From contig CAVZSM010000034.1 of assembly GCA_963777905.1 (NCBI GenBank), positions 1-64,000 of the forward strand: a stretch of 64,000 bases of DNA, in the 5' to 3' direction. Origin of the DNA: Trebonia sp963777905 (GTDB lineage Bacteria; Actinomycetota; Actinomycetes; Streptosporangiales; Streptosporangiaceae). The first letter of the stretch is position 1. The number at the start of each line of letters is the position of its first letter. The notes under the pieces are model-generated. The model did not search any database, was not told the DNA's origin, and saw only the letters and a program-made list of their open reading frames with translations. The translations under genes and the position numbers were made by a program. Positions 1 through 8,476 of this stretch are shown here, piece after piece.

Positions 1-1371
1 CCTGTGTTCGCCCGTGCGGCTATCGCGCAGCACTAGCTGCTGCAGACGGCCCTGGCCGCCTCCGCCGACCACTACAGTGCCGGTGCGCACATCTATATGC
101 GGCGTGGCCTCGATTTCCCGGATAAGGTAATCCGACATCCCGGCGTTGAGTGACTGTGCACGCACGAGGAGGACGACCCGTCTCGCGTACCGTGCGAGAT
201 GCAGGGCCGCCTGGCCGGCGGAGTTCCCGCCGCCAGCAACGTAAGCTTCCTTGCCGCTCACCGCAGGAGCTTCGGAGACCGGGCCACCGTAATGGACGCC
301 CGCGCCATGCAATGTCTCCAGCGCGGGTACACCCAAGCGACGGTAGGTGGCACCGGTGGCGAGGATTACCGTTCTGGCGGTCACCCGCCGGCCGCCCGCA
401 AGTGAGACAGCCAGCAACTGTCCTGAACGGGCGAGCGCGGTCACCCGGTGCATGAACACGAAGCTTGCCCCGAACACAGATGCCTGCTCGTAGGCCTGCT
501 CGGCGAGCCGGCTGCCACTGACTCCCTTGGGGAAGCCCAGGTAGTTGCGGATGAGCGAGCTAGACCTGGCTTGTCCGCCGATCCCGCCTTCGTCGGCCAC
601 GAGGACGCGCAGCCCCTCGGCGCCGCCATAGACGGCTGCTGACAGGCCCGCCGGGCCCGCGCCGATGACGACGACGTTGTAGCTGACCTCGTCGAAGTCG
701 CGCGGGGCCCCGGCAGCCTCCGCGATTTCAGCATTGGAGGGGTCGCTCAAGACACGGCCGTCGGGAAGGACCATAAGCGGAAGCTTCGCGTGAGGGCCTG
801 CCTTGGCCAGGAACTCACGTCCTTCATCCGAGTCCGCGAGGCAGAAGGCGTGCGGGACCGCGCAGCGCCCGAAGACCTCCCTGAGCTCGTAGGCTCTGCC
901 CGACCAGGCCTCGCCGACGATGTGGACGGTGTGCGGCACGGTGCGCCGCTCGGTCGCCCACTCCAGGAGAAAACTCGAAACTGCCTCGTGAAAGACCTCA
1001 TCCGGCGAGCTTGCCGGCCTGACCACGTAGTAGTCCGCGCCGCCGGAGCCGACCGAGGCACGTACCGCGTCCGCGGTCGACTTGTCCGCCCAGACATCCG
1101 GCGGAACCAGCAGCGCGCGCTTTGCGTGCGGGTGGAGCTCCCGGACGCGCTCAAGCAGCCCGCCGCGGGCAACATCCGGCATCCTGGCGAGTACCAGCGC
1201 TACATCCTCTCCGGCGTGCGCCAGCTCCGTCAGCTTCTGCAGCGCCACGCCTGGATCGCCCAGGCAGACGACGCGATAGTCATGGGCGTACCGCTGAATC
1301 AGCTGAGCCTCGACGGCACCGAGGGCGTCCCGGCCCTCGTCGACGGCCAGCACGACAGGAAGAGGCATCAT
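1..1371 (-). CDS. Receiver-like domain fused to FAD-dependent thioredoxin-reductase-like oxidoreductase (3' end outside window)
   Basis: The minus frame is open from the doublet ATG ATG at 1371/1368 to the window edge, so the C-terminus is missing. Residues 1 to about 130 resemble a response-regulator receiver domain (VVLAVDE near residue 6, later ARMPDV). From about residue 230 there is an FAD-binding GxGxxG segment (VVIGAGPAGLSAA), then GGIGGQA and a second nucleotide-binding glycine motif (VAGGGNSAGQAA). This is the architecture of fused response regulator/thioredoxin-disulfide-reductase-like proteins, FAD/NAD(P)H redox enzymes thought to link stress sensing to thiol redox state. The usual phospho-acceptor Asp before xxMP is not visible, so the receiver part may be a pseudo-receiver. 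A purine-rich stretch (AAGGGAAG) lies about 10 nt upstream of the start. The family call is firm; the substrate is unknown. Confidence 0.85.
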   Translation of the reverse strand, partial: MMPLPVVLAVDEGRDALGAVEAQLIQRYAHDYRVVCLGDPGVALQKLTELAHAGEDVALVLARMPDVARGGLLERVRELHPHAKRALLVPPDVWADKSTADAVRASVGSGGADYYVVRPASSPDEVFHEAVSSFLLEWATERRTVPHTVHIVGEAWSGRAYELREVFGRCAVPHAFCLADSDEGREFLAKAGPHAKLPLMVLPDGRVLSDPSNAEIAEAAGAPRDFDEVSYNVVVIGAGPAGLSAAVYGGAEGLRVLVADEGGIGGQARSSSLIRNYLGFPKGVSGSRLAEQAYEQASVFGASFVFMHRVTALARSGQLLAVSLAGGRRVTARTVILATGATYRRLGVPALETLHGAGVHYGGPVSEAPAVSGKEAYVAGGGNSAGQAALHLARYARRVVLLVRAQSLNAGMSDYLIREIEATPHIDVRTGTVVVGGGGQGRLQQLVLRDSRTGEHR

Positions 1372-1850
1372 CTCGGAATTCTTCCCTTGCTTGTGTTGGA
1401 CCTCGGCCGCCGGGGCCGCCCCGGCGGCCGTCAGCTCCGGCCCCCCGGTACCAGCGCCAACCTACGTCCTGCCCGCCGACCCCCGTCGCTCGCGCCAGGC
1501 CGCATATGCCCGGCGCACGCGCTGTGCCGTTGATTGGTGGTTAGCCATACCTATCGGCGATGCGTGAAATCGCCGTGCAGACCCTGTGAAGGCCGTATGT
1601 AGAAAACTCACCCGGCGGGGCGGCGCGCCGCCCGCGCCGCCATCCTCGCGGGCGGGCACCGGTGCGGGGCCTTGACGTTGAGCCTGGGCGTCTTGCGGCC
1701 GAATATGAATGCCCACAGGAATTCGTGACTCCGACTGCGCATAACGGATTGCTTTGTACGCGCCGGCTCAAGAGCGCGGACCGCCCTCGAGGCGCGCGTA
1801 ATCAGGCGGATGTTAGCTCCGGGTCTGGTTGCCGGGCTTGTCGCGGCCGG
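1372..1850. other. Intergenic stretch without a supportable gene
   Basis: This stretch lies between two minus-strand genes. It contains only short, arginine- and proline-rich open frames with no recognisable domain or convincing ribosome-binding site. A 16-bp perfect GC palindrome at 1618-1633 could fold as a hairpin, but no T-run follows it. It most likely holds the 3' untranslated region of the cupin gene and the promoter of the oxidoreductase. Confidence 0.4.
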
Positions 1851-2228
1851 TCAATCGCCGGTGACCGCTACTCCGGATTCCTCGATCATCAGCACCCGCG
1901 TGGGCTCAAGTGCCACCGGACGGTGCAGCATCCCGCGCGGAACCGAGAATGCCATACCGGCAGCCAGTTCCACTGGGTCACGACCTTCGAGTTCGATACG
2001 CAGGCGACCGTCGATGACGTAGAAGAACTCGTCTTGCTCCTGGTGCTTGTGCCAGTGGTACTCGCCACCCGCGAACACGCCCAGGCGGAGCAAGACACCG
2101 CCAACCTCTATCAGGGTCTGGTTGTACCAGGGGTGGTCCGCCCTCTTGACTGCCTCACCAACGTCGATGAGCTGAAGCGGACCGAACAACGGCTCATAGT
2201 TGATCTTGTAGTCTCCTAGTTCCGCCAT
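1851..2228 (-). CDS. Cupin-domain protein
   Basis: This 125-aa protein has the single conserved beta-barrel of small cupins. Motif 1 reads GGEYHWHKHQEQDEFFYVIDG, with the metal-ligand pattern H-x-H...E. Motif 2 is the PRGMLHRP segment near residue 100. Such proteins bind a metal ion and act as small dioxygenases, isomerases or ligand sensors; nothing here indicates the substrate. It stands alone on the minus strand with about 150 bp separating it from the RidA gene upstream. Confidence 0.85.
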   Translation of the reverse strand: MAELGDYKINYEPLFGPLQLIDVGEAVKRADHPWYNQTLIEVGGVLLRLGVFAGGEYHWHKHQEQDEFFYVIDGRLRIELEGRDPVELAAGMAFSVPRGMLHRPVALEPTRVLMIEESGVAVTGD

Positions 2229-2378
2229 ATGCCCACTCTATTAGCGTTACCAGATGCCCGGCGGCCGCCGATCACGCGGGGTGAAGGCCGGCTCGGCCGC
2301 CTGGTTCGCTGGCCGGTCGAGGCTCGACGAGGCCCTGGGATTCGGCTGATGCGCCGACTTCCGGCAGCTGGCGGATCC

Positions 2379-2771
2379 TCACTTCACCGCGATCGCGTCG
2401 ACCTCGATGAGGAATTCGGGCCGGGCCAGCCGCGCCACGCCGATGAGCGTGTCGGCGGGCTTGTGGTGCCCGAATAGCTCCACCCTGGCTTGCTCGATGA
2501 CCGGCAGGTATTCCGATGCGTAGCCCGCCACGTAGATGGTGAGCTTGGCGACCTGGTCGGGGCGGGCGCCTGCCGCGGTCAGCGCGCGGCCCAGGTTCGC
2601 GTAGACCTGGCGGGCCTGGCCCGCCAGGTCGCCGGGGGCGACCGAGTTGCCGTGGACGTCTTCAGGTTCCTGGCCGGCGATGAACACCATTGCGGTCCCG
2701 GCCGCGACGACGACTTGGGTATAGGTAGCCTGAGGGGGCAGGTCCGCCGGGTTGATGAGCTGGATGGTCAT
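2379..2771 (-). CDS. RidA/YjgF/UK114-family protein
   Basis: This 130-aa protein has the normal length of the trimeric RidA family, which hydrolyses reactive enamine/imine intermediates from PLP enzymes. The family landmarks are present: an N-terminal strand running into TYTQVVVA, GQARQVYANLGRAL in the middle, and the C-terminal substrate-site segment RPEFLIEVDAIAV. The arginine and glutamate of that last motif are typical of imine deaminase members, but several Rid subfamilies differ only subtly, so a gene name is not given. It starts with ATG at 2771 and appears monocistronic. Confidence 0.88.
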   Translation of the reverse strand: MTIQLINPADLPPQATYTQVVVAAGTAMVFIAGQEPEDVHGNSVAPGDLAGQARQVYANLGRALTAAGARPDQVAKLTIYVAGYASEYLPVIEQARVELFGHHKPADTLIGVARLARPEFLIEVDAIAVK

Positions 2772-3057
2772 AGCTCTAGCCTGCGGCGCGGGGTAGTGCG
2801 GCGGCCCGCGAGATCACGCGACGGCGAGCCGGCTCTGCGCGGGCCCGCCGTAGCGCATGGCACGCGAAGCGCGACATACCGCGGCGTTCAGCGCAGCCCG
2901 GGCCATGGGAAGGCCTCCCGTACAGCAGGCAGCCGTCGCGCGGATGATGACGATTGGCGGCATGACCGTGCATCTGGCGCACGGGGCATTTGACGCTGAC
3001 AGCGGTGGTGAGCGGCTGACTGAGGTGCGGCCGCGGCGCGGCGCCGGATCCGGGGTG

Positions 3058-3492
3058 CTAGCGGCTGCCTGTGATGTAGTCGGTCAGCGCGGCCCGCTCC
3101 GTTTCCAGCTCGTCGATGCGGCTCTTCACCACGTCGCCGATGCTCACGATGCCGCGCAGGGCGCCGTCCGCCACGACCGGCGCGTGCCGCACCCGCCGCT
3201 CGGTCATCATCCGCGCGACGTCCTCCAGCGCGGTGTCCGGCGTGACGGTGTGCACATCGGCGGTGCCGATAGCCGTGACCGGCGCAGACATCACCGCGGC
3301 GCCGCGCACGGCCAACGCCCGCACGATGTCCCGCTCGCTGGCGATCCCGTCGACCGACGCGCCATCGGCAGAGATGACCACCGCGCCGATCCGGTGCTCG
3401 GCCAGCACCGCCAGCAGACGGCGCACCGTCGTGTCCGGGGGGACGGTGACGACGTGCGCGCCCTTGACGCGAAGCACCTCGCTGATCCGCAT
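3058..3492 (-). CDS. Tandem CBS-domain protein
   Basis: About 144 aa made of two CBS modules: residues from MRISEVL through IASERDIVRAL, then VMSAPVTAIGTADVHTVTP through GIVSIGDVVKSRI. Paired CBS domains form a Bateman module that binds adenosine nucleotides, and stand-alone versions are common stress-linked proteins in actinobacteria. The start chosen is ATG 3492 because a strong GGGGAGGG ribosome site lies about 5 nt upstream; an ATG 24 bases further upstream (3516) is less well placed. The C-terminal helix (SRIDELETERAALTDYI) is the usual tail of this family. Confidence 0.9.
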   Translation of the reverse strand: MRISEVLRVKGAHVVTVPPDTTVRRLLAVLAEHRIGAVVISADGASVDGIASERDIVRALAVRGAAVMSAPVTAIGTADVHTVTPDTALEDVARMMTERRVRHAPVVADGALRGIVSIGDVVKSRIDELETERAALTDYITGSR

Positions 3493-3679
3493 TCGGCCCT
3501 CCCCGCACATCGGCACAGCATCGTCTGTGTGCCTACTGGTACCCCCGCACTAGGTACCCCAATCCGCGGCCGCCGGCAAGTGACCCGCGGCGGGCCCGGG
3601 CCCCGGCCACCCGCTGCGCCGCGACCCGCGATAGCCACGGTTGCAGGGGTGCCCGTCACGACCTTCCACGCGTAATCCG

Positions 3680-4414
3680 CTAACGATCAGCCGCTGGCAG
3701 CTCAGGCGTCGGGCTGGCCGGGCCGATCTGGGCCTTGAGCGTGGCGAGTTCGCGGTCCACGTCGGCCGACGATCCGGCCTCGTCGAGTTCCTTCTGGATG
3801 TCGTCGGTGTCGCCGCCGACATCCTCGAGCACGCCAGACTGGAGCAGTTCGTCCAGCGCGCCGGCCCGCGCCTGCATGTTGGCGATCTTGTCCTGGGCTC
3901 GCTGCAACGCCGCGCCCGAATCCCCGAGCGTGCTGGAGATTCCGGCGACGCTCTCGTTCACTGAGGCCTCCGCGTTCGCCGCGGTGTACTGGGCCTTCAG
4001 TGTCTCCTTCTGCGTCCGGAACTGGTTGACCCTCTCTTGCAGAGCCGCCAGCGTCTGCTCGAGCTTCTCTTGTTCCTCGTTGAGCTGCTGGTGCTGCGAT
4101 TCCATGCCGTCGATCTGCGTCTGGGCCGCCGCCTTGCGCTGCAGGGCCTCCCGTGCCAGGTCCTCCTTGCCAAGCCCCAGTGCCGCCTTGGCCTGCTCTT
4201 CGAGGTGATCAGCCGAATGCTGCAGCTGCTGTTCCTGCAGCTCGATCTGCTTGCGCGAGGCGGCGACGGTAACCAGGGCCTGGCGGACCTTGGTGAGCTG
4301 ATCGAGCATCTGCTCGTAGGACAGATCCAGCATCTCGTCAGGCTGCTCCGCGGCGTCGAGCGCCTTGTTGGTCTTGGCCGCGAGTATGTCGTGCGCTCTT
4401 TGGAAGAGGGTCAT
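3680..4414 (-). CDS. PspA/IM30 family membrane-stress protein
   Basis: This 244-aa protein is almost entirely alpha-helical and rich in Gln, Glu, Lys and Ala, with long coiled-coil heptads from about residue 25 to 185. It opens with an amphipathic N-terminal helix (MTLFQRAHDILAAKTNKAL) of the type that binds membrane lipid. The LSYEQMLDQLTKVRQALVTVAASRKQIE region matches PspA/Vipp1 helix 1-2. These proteins form ESCRT-III-like polymers that protect the inner membrane. A Pro-rich tail ends the protein. The left boundary of the 5.8-kb duplication lies 16 bp upstream of its start, so its promoter region may have been partly replaced or copied. Confidence 0.9.
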   Translation of the reverse strand: MTLFQRAHDILAAKTNKALDAAEQPDEMLDLSYEQMLDQLTKVRQALVTVAASRKQIELQEQQLQHSADHLEEQAKAALGLGKEDLAREALQRKAAAQTQIDGMESQHQQLNEEQEKLEQTLAALQERVNQFRTQKETLKAQYTAANAEASVNESVAGISSTLGDSGAALQRAQDKIANMQARAGALDELLQSGVLEDVGGDTDDIQKELDEAGSSADVDRELATLKAQIGPASPTPELPAADR

Positions 4415-4643
4415 GTCGGTGGCTCCTAATCGACGATGAACGGAGCTTGCCTCACTTCATGGACCGGCACCCACGGGTAGCTGTCCTTGTCCACCGATGC
4501 TATCGTTCACGTCCCGCCGCCTCGGCGCCGATGATCGTCAGAAGCATCAGACCGGGCACCATGACGCCTATGGCCGCCCGGCCGGTTGCTGCACACGCCC
4601 GGCTGGTGCAATTGAGATCGCCAGTAAGGACGCGGCGGCGGGG

Positions 4644-6143
4644 CTAGCTGGCGATGACCTGCATAGTCGCCAGGGTCGGATCGGCCGCGTAGGCGATACG
4701 GCCGCCGTCGGCGAGCGTAGCTTGGAGTGCGTTGAGCGCGGCCGCGGAAATCACCTCTCCTGGTGCGAGGACGGGGATGCCCGGCGGGTACGGAGCGATC
4801 AGTTCGACGCTCACCCGGCCCACGGCGGTTGCCGCGCAAACGGTCTCGTGACGGGCGAAGAATGCGCTGCGAGGGTCGGTCGCGGTGGCTGGCTCGACGG
4901 TCCACGCAGCGGCCGGGGCAGTCTTCCGCGGTTCGCCGCGGTGCTTCTCGATAGCGGCCACCAAGGTGTCAACCAGGCGGGCCACGGAGGGTTTGTCGTC
5001 CGACAGTGTCACCATGGGGACCAGAACGTCACGATCGGCCATTTCCAGGGGAATGCCCGCGGCGAGCAGGTCTGCTTCGACGGCGTGCCCGTGTGCGCCG
5101 GTACCGGCGAGCAGCACGACGAGCTTGGCCGGGTCGACGTGGAGCGGTCCGGCGGGGTGCCCGTCCGGGCGGTCGGTCACGACAGCGAGCCCCGGGACGG
5201 CGGCGAGCCGCTCGCGGGCGTCCCGCACCAACTCGACGAGCCGGCCAATCAGGTCGGCACCGTGGTGCTGTAGCAACGCCCGGGCGGCGTCCGTGCTAGC
5301 GAGGATCGCTCCGGCCGGGCTGGTGGTATGGGTGGCGTCGAAGCCGCGCTCCAGCCGGTCGGGGTCGAGCAGGCCGCCGGATCGCCGGGTGCGGGCGAGC
5401 AGCAGCGCGGCCTGGCTCCACGCCGGCAACGTCTTATGCGCGCTAGTGATGAGGGCATCTGCGCCGAGGGTGAGCGCGTGCGAGGGCACCGCCGGGGAGA
5501 ATCCGAAATGGGCCGCCCAGGCCGCGTCCACGACGAGCGGCACGCCGGCGGCGTGCGCGGCTGCCGCATGCGCCGTGATGTTGGAGCGCGTACCGATGTA
5601 CGACGGATCGCCGAGCACGACGCCGCAGGCGCCGGGGTGCGCGGCGAGTGCGGCCTCGACGGCGGCGACTGGCACGGCACCGGGCAGTCCGGTGGCGGCG
5701 TCCAGTTCGGGCCGGACCCACACTGGCCGCAGTCCGGCCAACACGATGCCGAGCAGCAGCGAGCGATGGAGGGTACGGGTGATGACGACGTCCTGCCCGG
5801 GTCTGCCGAGGGCGAGAACGGCGGCCTGATTGGCGTGCGTTGCGCCGGCGACGGACAGCCGACACCAGTCCACGCCCCAGGCGGCCGCCGCCCGCTGTTC
5901 GGCCTTCACCAGCAACCCGCCGTCCTGCTTCATGGTGTCCAGGCCCGCATACAGCGGCACATCACCGCGCACCACGTCGCCCACGAGGTGCGTACGCTGC
6001 TTGTGGCCCGGGATCGTGAACGGCATCGTGGTGCCCGCATCGACAGCAGCGCGAAACCGCAGCCAGCCATCCAGCAGCGGTGCGTCACTCGCGAGACCTA
6101 GCGGATCCCGGGGATCGTGAGGTTCGGGCGTCACGAAGTTCAC
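4644..6143 (-). CDS. Orn/Lys/Arg-decarboxylase-family PLP enzyme, copy A
   Basis: A fold-type I PLP enzyme of 499 aa. It carries the family signature PFTIPGHKQ near the N-terminus, the Asp region VPLVVDAAWAAHFGF, and the PLP-lysine motif ITSAHKTLPAWSQ. A C-terminal domain (about residues 370-499) follows, as in basic amino-acid decarboxylases. It would decarboxylate arginine, lysine or ornithine to a polyamine precursor; the substrate cannot be decided. The GTG at 6143 sits directly after GGAAGG; a second GTG nine bases downstream (6134) has better ribosome-site spacing and may be the true start. The frame is open upstream to 6440, but that part overlaps a separate small gene and looks non-coding. 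The protein is identical in both copies. Confidence 0.88.
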   Translation of the reverse strand: MNFVTPEPHDPRDPLGLASDAPLLDGWLRFRAAVDAGTTMPFTIPGHKQRTHLVGDVVRGDVPLYAGLDTMKQDGGLLVKAEQRAAAAWGVDWCRLSVAGATHANQAAVLALGRPGQDVVITRTLHRSLLLGIVLAGLRPVWVRPELDAATGLPGAVPVAAVEAALAAHPGACGVVLGDPSYIGTRSNITAHAAAAHAAGVPLVVDAAWAAHFGFSPAVPSHALTLGADALITSAHKTLPAWSQAALLLARTRRSGGLLDPDRLERGFDATHTTSPAGAILASTDAARALLQHHGADLIGRLVELVRDARERLAAVPGLAVVTDRPDGHPAGPLHVDPAKLVVLLAGTGAHGHAVEADLLAAGIPLEMADRDVLVPMVTLSDDKPSVARLVDTLVAAIEKHRGEPRKTAPAAAWTVEPATATDPRSAFFARHETVCAATAVGRVSVELIAPYPPGIPVLAPGEVISAAALNALQATLADGGRIAYAADPTLATMQVIAS

Positions 6144-6252
6144 CCTTCCATCCAGTAGGGCGCACCGGTGCGGGCGGGCGGCGCGGCAGTCGGCCGGCCG
6201 CAGGCCTTCGCAGCGAGACGCCCGTCCGGGAGAAGCCGGATGTTGAGCGTGG

Positions 6253-6468
6253 TCAGCAAGAACTGGCCCGCCGGACGCTGGCGCCGGCTCGGATGGCGTG
6301 CGGAATCTCCGCCACCTGATCCACCACCTCGAGCAGGTCCGCGAGCTTATCGGCGGAGGCTTCCACGGTGACGCCGCCGGGGGTCCATCGGTGCGGGAAG
6401 CGAACGGCGGCGCTGGAGTCGGACCCCATGGTCCCAGCACTCACCGTGACCTCGAATCGGTTGTCCAT
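6253..6468 (-). CDS. Small conserved-in-duplicate protein, 71 aa, copy A
   Basis: ATG 6468 is preceded by a strong AAAGGAG ribosome site at 5-nt spacing, which supports translation. The protein begins MDNRFEVTVSAGTM, continues with a Trp/Pro-rich strand and ends in an acidic helix (ASADKLADLLEVVDQVAE) and an Arg/Ser tail ending in Cys. No family was recognised. It lies about 110 bp upstream of the decarboxylase start and 34 bp downstream of the GNAT gene, so all three may share one transcript. The two copies differ by one residue (Gly in A, Arg in B near residue 15). Confidence 0.65.
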   Translation of the reverse strand: MDNRFEVTVSAGTMGSDSSAAVRFPHRWTPGGVTVEASADKLADLLEVVDQVAEIPHAIRAGASVRRASSC

Positions 6469-6502
6469 CAAGGCTCCTTTCCAGGCGAGCGTGCTCCCAT
6501 CA

Positions 6503-6952
6503 TCAGTCGATCGTCAGCCGCTTGCGAGGCGATGGACCGAAGACCGTCTCGGCCACGCCGCAGTCGGTGAATCCCGCGGCGCTGTAAAACCGCTCCGCAT
6601 GAGGGTTGGCGGTCACCTCCAGGTACCGGACGCCCCGTGCCCGCAAGACGTCCACGACGTGGCCGAGCAGGGCAGTGGCAATCCCGCGCCGCCTCCAGTC
6701 CGGGTCAACGAACACGTCTTCCAGCTCGATGGTGCCGCCAGGCTCCCCGGCCCAGGTGGCGAAGCCGACTACGGAACCGTCCTCCTCGGCGACGTACATG
6801 CGGCCCTCGGCCAGTCCCTCCGGTCCCAGGATCAGGTACTCCGGGTGTGCCAGCAGGTTGTCACGGTCGCCTGCGTTGGACAACGACGCCCGACGATAGA
6901 CACCGGAGCATGCCGGCAGGTCGGCGGGGGTTCCGAGCCGGATCGCTGCCAT
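6503..6952 (-). CDS. GNAT-family N-acetyltransferase, copy A
   Basis: This 149-aa protein is a single GNAT domain. Motif A is clear: the strand IELEDVFVDPDWRRRGIATALL contains the acetyl-CoA pyrophosphate-binding R/Q-x-x-G-x-G/A loop (RRRGIA). The later strand RYLEVTANPHAERFYSAAGF is the typical motif B with the N-x-x-A-x-x-F-Y-x-x-x-G-F signature. The acceptor substrate is unknown. Its ATG follows the TAG stop of the upstream DUF664 gene with no spacer (TAG-ATG), suggesting translational coupling. Identical protein in copy B. Confidence 0.9.
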   Translation of the reverse strand: MAAIRLGTPADLPACSGVYRRASLSNAGDRDNLLAHPEYLILGPEGLAEGRMYVAEEDGSVVGFATWAGEPGGTIELEDVFVDPDWRRRGIATALLGHVVDVLRARGVRYLEVTANPHAERFYSAAGFTDCGVAETVFGPSPRKRLTID

Positions 6953-7465
6953 CTATCCGGCTTCGTAGGCATCCAGCAGTTGGCCGCCGCGCCTGCCGTC
7001 GAGCGCCTCGCGGATGATGTCGGCATGCCCGGCATGGCGCGAGGTCTCCTGGATCAGGTGGAAGAGCACCCAGCGGACCGACTGCTCCGGGTTGACTGCC
7101 GACGGCTGCCCGAGGTCACCGACGGCCGTGACGATCCGCGCGGTGAGCTCCGCTGTCTCGGCGTAGTAGCCGAGCACGCCGTCCAGAGACTCCTCCCCGG
7201 TCAGCTGGAAGTCGGCCGGCCAGTCCTCGATCGGCCACAGTCCGGGCAGCGGCTGCCCGGCTATGCCGGCGACAACCCACCGGCGCTCCGTGCGGGCTGC
7301 GTGCTTGACCAGCCCGCCCAGGCACAGGGCGCTGGCGGCCGGACGGCTGCGCGCCTGCTCGTCGGTCAGCCCGAACACCGCTGCCCGCAGCGCCGCGCGT
7401 GGCACCGCCAGAAAGGTCAGCAGCGCGTCGCGCTCGTCGGCTACCGGCCCGGCGAAATACGGCAC
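6953..7465 (-). CDS. DUF664/DinB-superfamily protein, copy A
   Basis: About 170 aa from GTG 7465. Two conserved helices carry the metal-site histidines of the DinB fold: GLVKHAARTERRW near residue 54 and VLFHLIQETSRHAGHADIIREALDG near residue 133. The second matches the DUF664 consensus very closely. In actinobacteria this family is tied to mycothiol- or bacillithiol-dependent transfer reactions; the substrate here is unknown. The gene starts 17 bp after the PPOX stop and ends directly at the GNAT start, so PPOX, DUF664 and GNAT read as one operon in copy A. Confidence 0.85.
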   Translation of the reverse strand: MPYFAGPVADERDALLTFLAVPRAALRAAVFGLTDEQARSRPAASALCLGGLVKHAARTERRWVVAGIAGQPLPGLWPIEDWPADFQLTGEESLDGVLGYYAETAELTARIVTAVGDLGQPSAVNPEQSVRWVLFHLIQETSRHAGHADIIREALDGRRGGQLLDAYEAG

Positions 7466-7482
7466 CCGCCCATTCTCGGGTC

Positions 7483-7968
7483 CTACGGCCCGGGCGGCAA
7501 TCTCCACCCGCGCTGTGAGCCCTCGAAATCGGGCAGGCGCCATATCCTCGCCGACTGCGGTCTGATGGCGTAAACGACGTCGAAAGCGGGGTCGGCGGCC
7601 GGCAGGTACTGCCGGTCCTCCTCGCTGGGGTATTTCGCCGACAGGGCCGCCACCACCTCGGGGACCTGGGAAGGGGTTCCAATATCCTCGGCGGTGCCGC
7701 GCACAATCAGCACGTCCTGAGCGCTTTCCAGGTGCACCACAAGGCGCGGGTCGGCGGCGAGGTTGCGAGCTTTCACGGTGCGGCGCTCGGTGTACAGGTA
7801 CAGGGTGCCGTCCAGCACCACTCCCCACACCGGGGCCGCGTGCGGGGCACCCGAGGGCGTCGTGGTGCACAGCCAGTAGCTACGCGCGGCGGCAAGGCGG
7901 GCAGCGACCTCAGGCCAGGAAAGGTTGTCGTCCGGCACGCGCACATGATCCCACCGCCGGGACCCCAC
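7483..7968 (-). CDS. Pyridoxamine 5'-phosphate oxidase-family (PPOX) flavoprotein, copy A (intact)
   Basis: A 161-aa split-barrel protein. It has the family pattern RSYWLCTTTPSGAPHAAPVWG, VLDGTLYLYTERRTVKARNLAADPRLVVHLES and a C-terminal strand RIWRLPDFEGSQRGWRL, as in FMN- or F420-binding oxidoreductases. GTG 7968 is the first in-frame start; internal GTGs at about residues 9 and 11 are possible. This copy retains the natural C-terminus (PAFDVVYAIRP...), which the same gene in copy B has lost through a 1-bp insertion. It is divergent from the NTF2-like gene, separated by only 29 bp. Confidence 0.85.
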   Translation of the reverse strand: MGSRRWDHVRVPDDNLSWPEVAARLAAARSYWLCTTTPSGAPHAAPVWGVVLDGTLYLYTERRTVKARNLAADPRLVVHLESAQDVLIVRGTAEDIGTPSQVPEVVAALSAKYPSEEDRQYLPAADPAFDVVYAIRPQSARIWRLPDFEGSQRGWRLPPGP

Positions 7969-7997
7969 CGGTTGGCCGGCGCGGCGACAGGGGCATC

Positions 7998-8402
7998 ATG
8001 AGGCAGGTGATTGACCGTGAATCGGTGGGCAAGTGGCTGGCGGGATACGAGACCGCGTGGCGGGCGCCGGGCGCCGACGGCCTGGCGGCATTGTTCACCG
8101 GCAACGCCGTCTACTCGCAGTCCCCCTACGAACAGCCCGTTACCGGCCTGGACGCGATCAAGCGGATGTGGGAGGAGGAACGAGAGGACCCGGACGAGGT
8201 CTTCACGATGACCACCGACATCGTTGCGGTCGACGAACCGGTGGCGGTGGTCCGGGCCGAGGTCCACTACGGAGATCCGCCTGACCAGGAATACCGCGAC
8301 TTGTGGATCATCCGGTTCGCCGGTGACGGCCGTGCCACCTGGTTCGAGGAATGGCCGTACTGGCCAGGCCACTCCTACATGGCAGACGACGACCCGGCAT
8401 AG
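7998..8402 (+). CDS. NTF2-like/SnoaL-fold protein, copy A
   Basis: This 134-aa protein has the cone-shaped alpha+beta fold pattern of small polyketide-cyclase-like or steroid-isomerase-like proteins: an N-terminal helix (VGKWLAGYETAWRAPGADGLAALF), then FTGNAVYSQSPY, the helix GLDAIKRMWEEER and three long strands ending in WIIRFAGDGRATWFEEWPYW. Such proteins bind small hydrophobic ligands or catalyse isomerisations; no specific role can be assigned. Copy B has Asp where copy A has Asn near residue 36. Confidence 0.82.
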   Translation: MRQVIDRESVGKWLAGYETAWRAPGADGLAALFTGNAVYSQSPYEQPVTGLDAIKRMWEEEREDPDEVFTMTTDIVAVDEPVAVVRAEVHYGDPPDQEYRDLWIIRFAGDGRATWFEEWPYWPGHSYMADDDPA

Positions 8403-8476
8403 CCAGGCCGGTAACGCCGCCGAGTGCGATCACGGCGTCGAGGATATTGAGTTGACGACGTGGCGGACAGGCACCC

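Noticed and set aside
4495..4580. Short minus-strand frame MVPGLMLLTIIGAEAAGRER in the space after the decarboxylase
   Set aside because: It is about 20 codons, with poor ribosome site and no evidence beyond hydrophobicity; present in both copies simply because the DNA is duplicated.
6144..6440. 99-residue N-terminal extension of the decarboxylase in copy A
   Set aside because: It is open only because of base differences from copy B, overlaps the small 71-aa gene on the same strand, and shows no family similarity.
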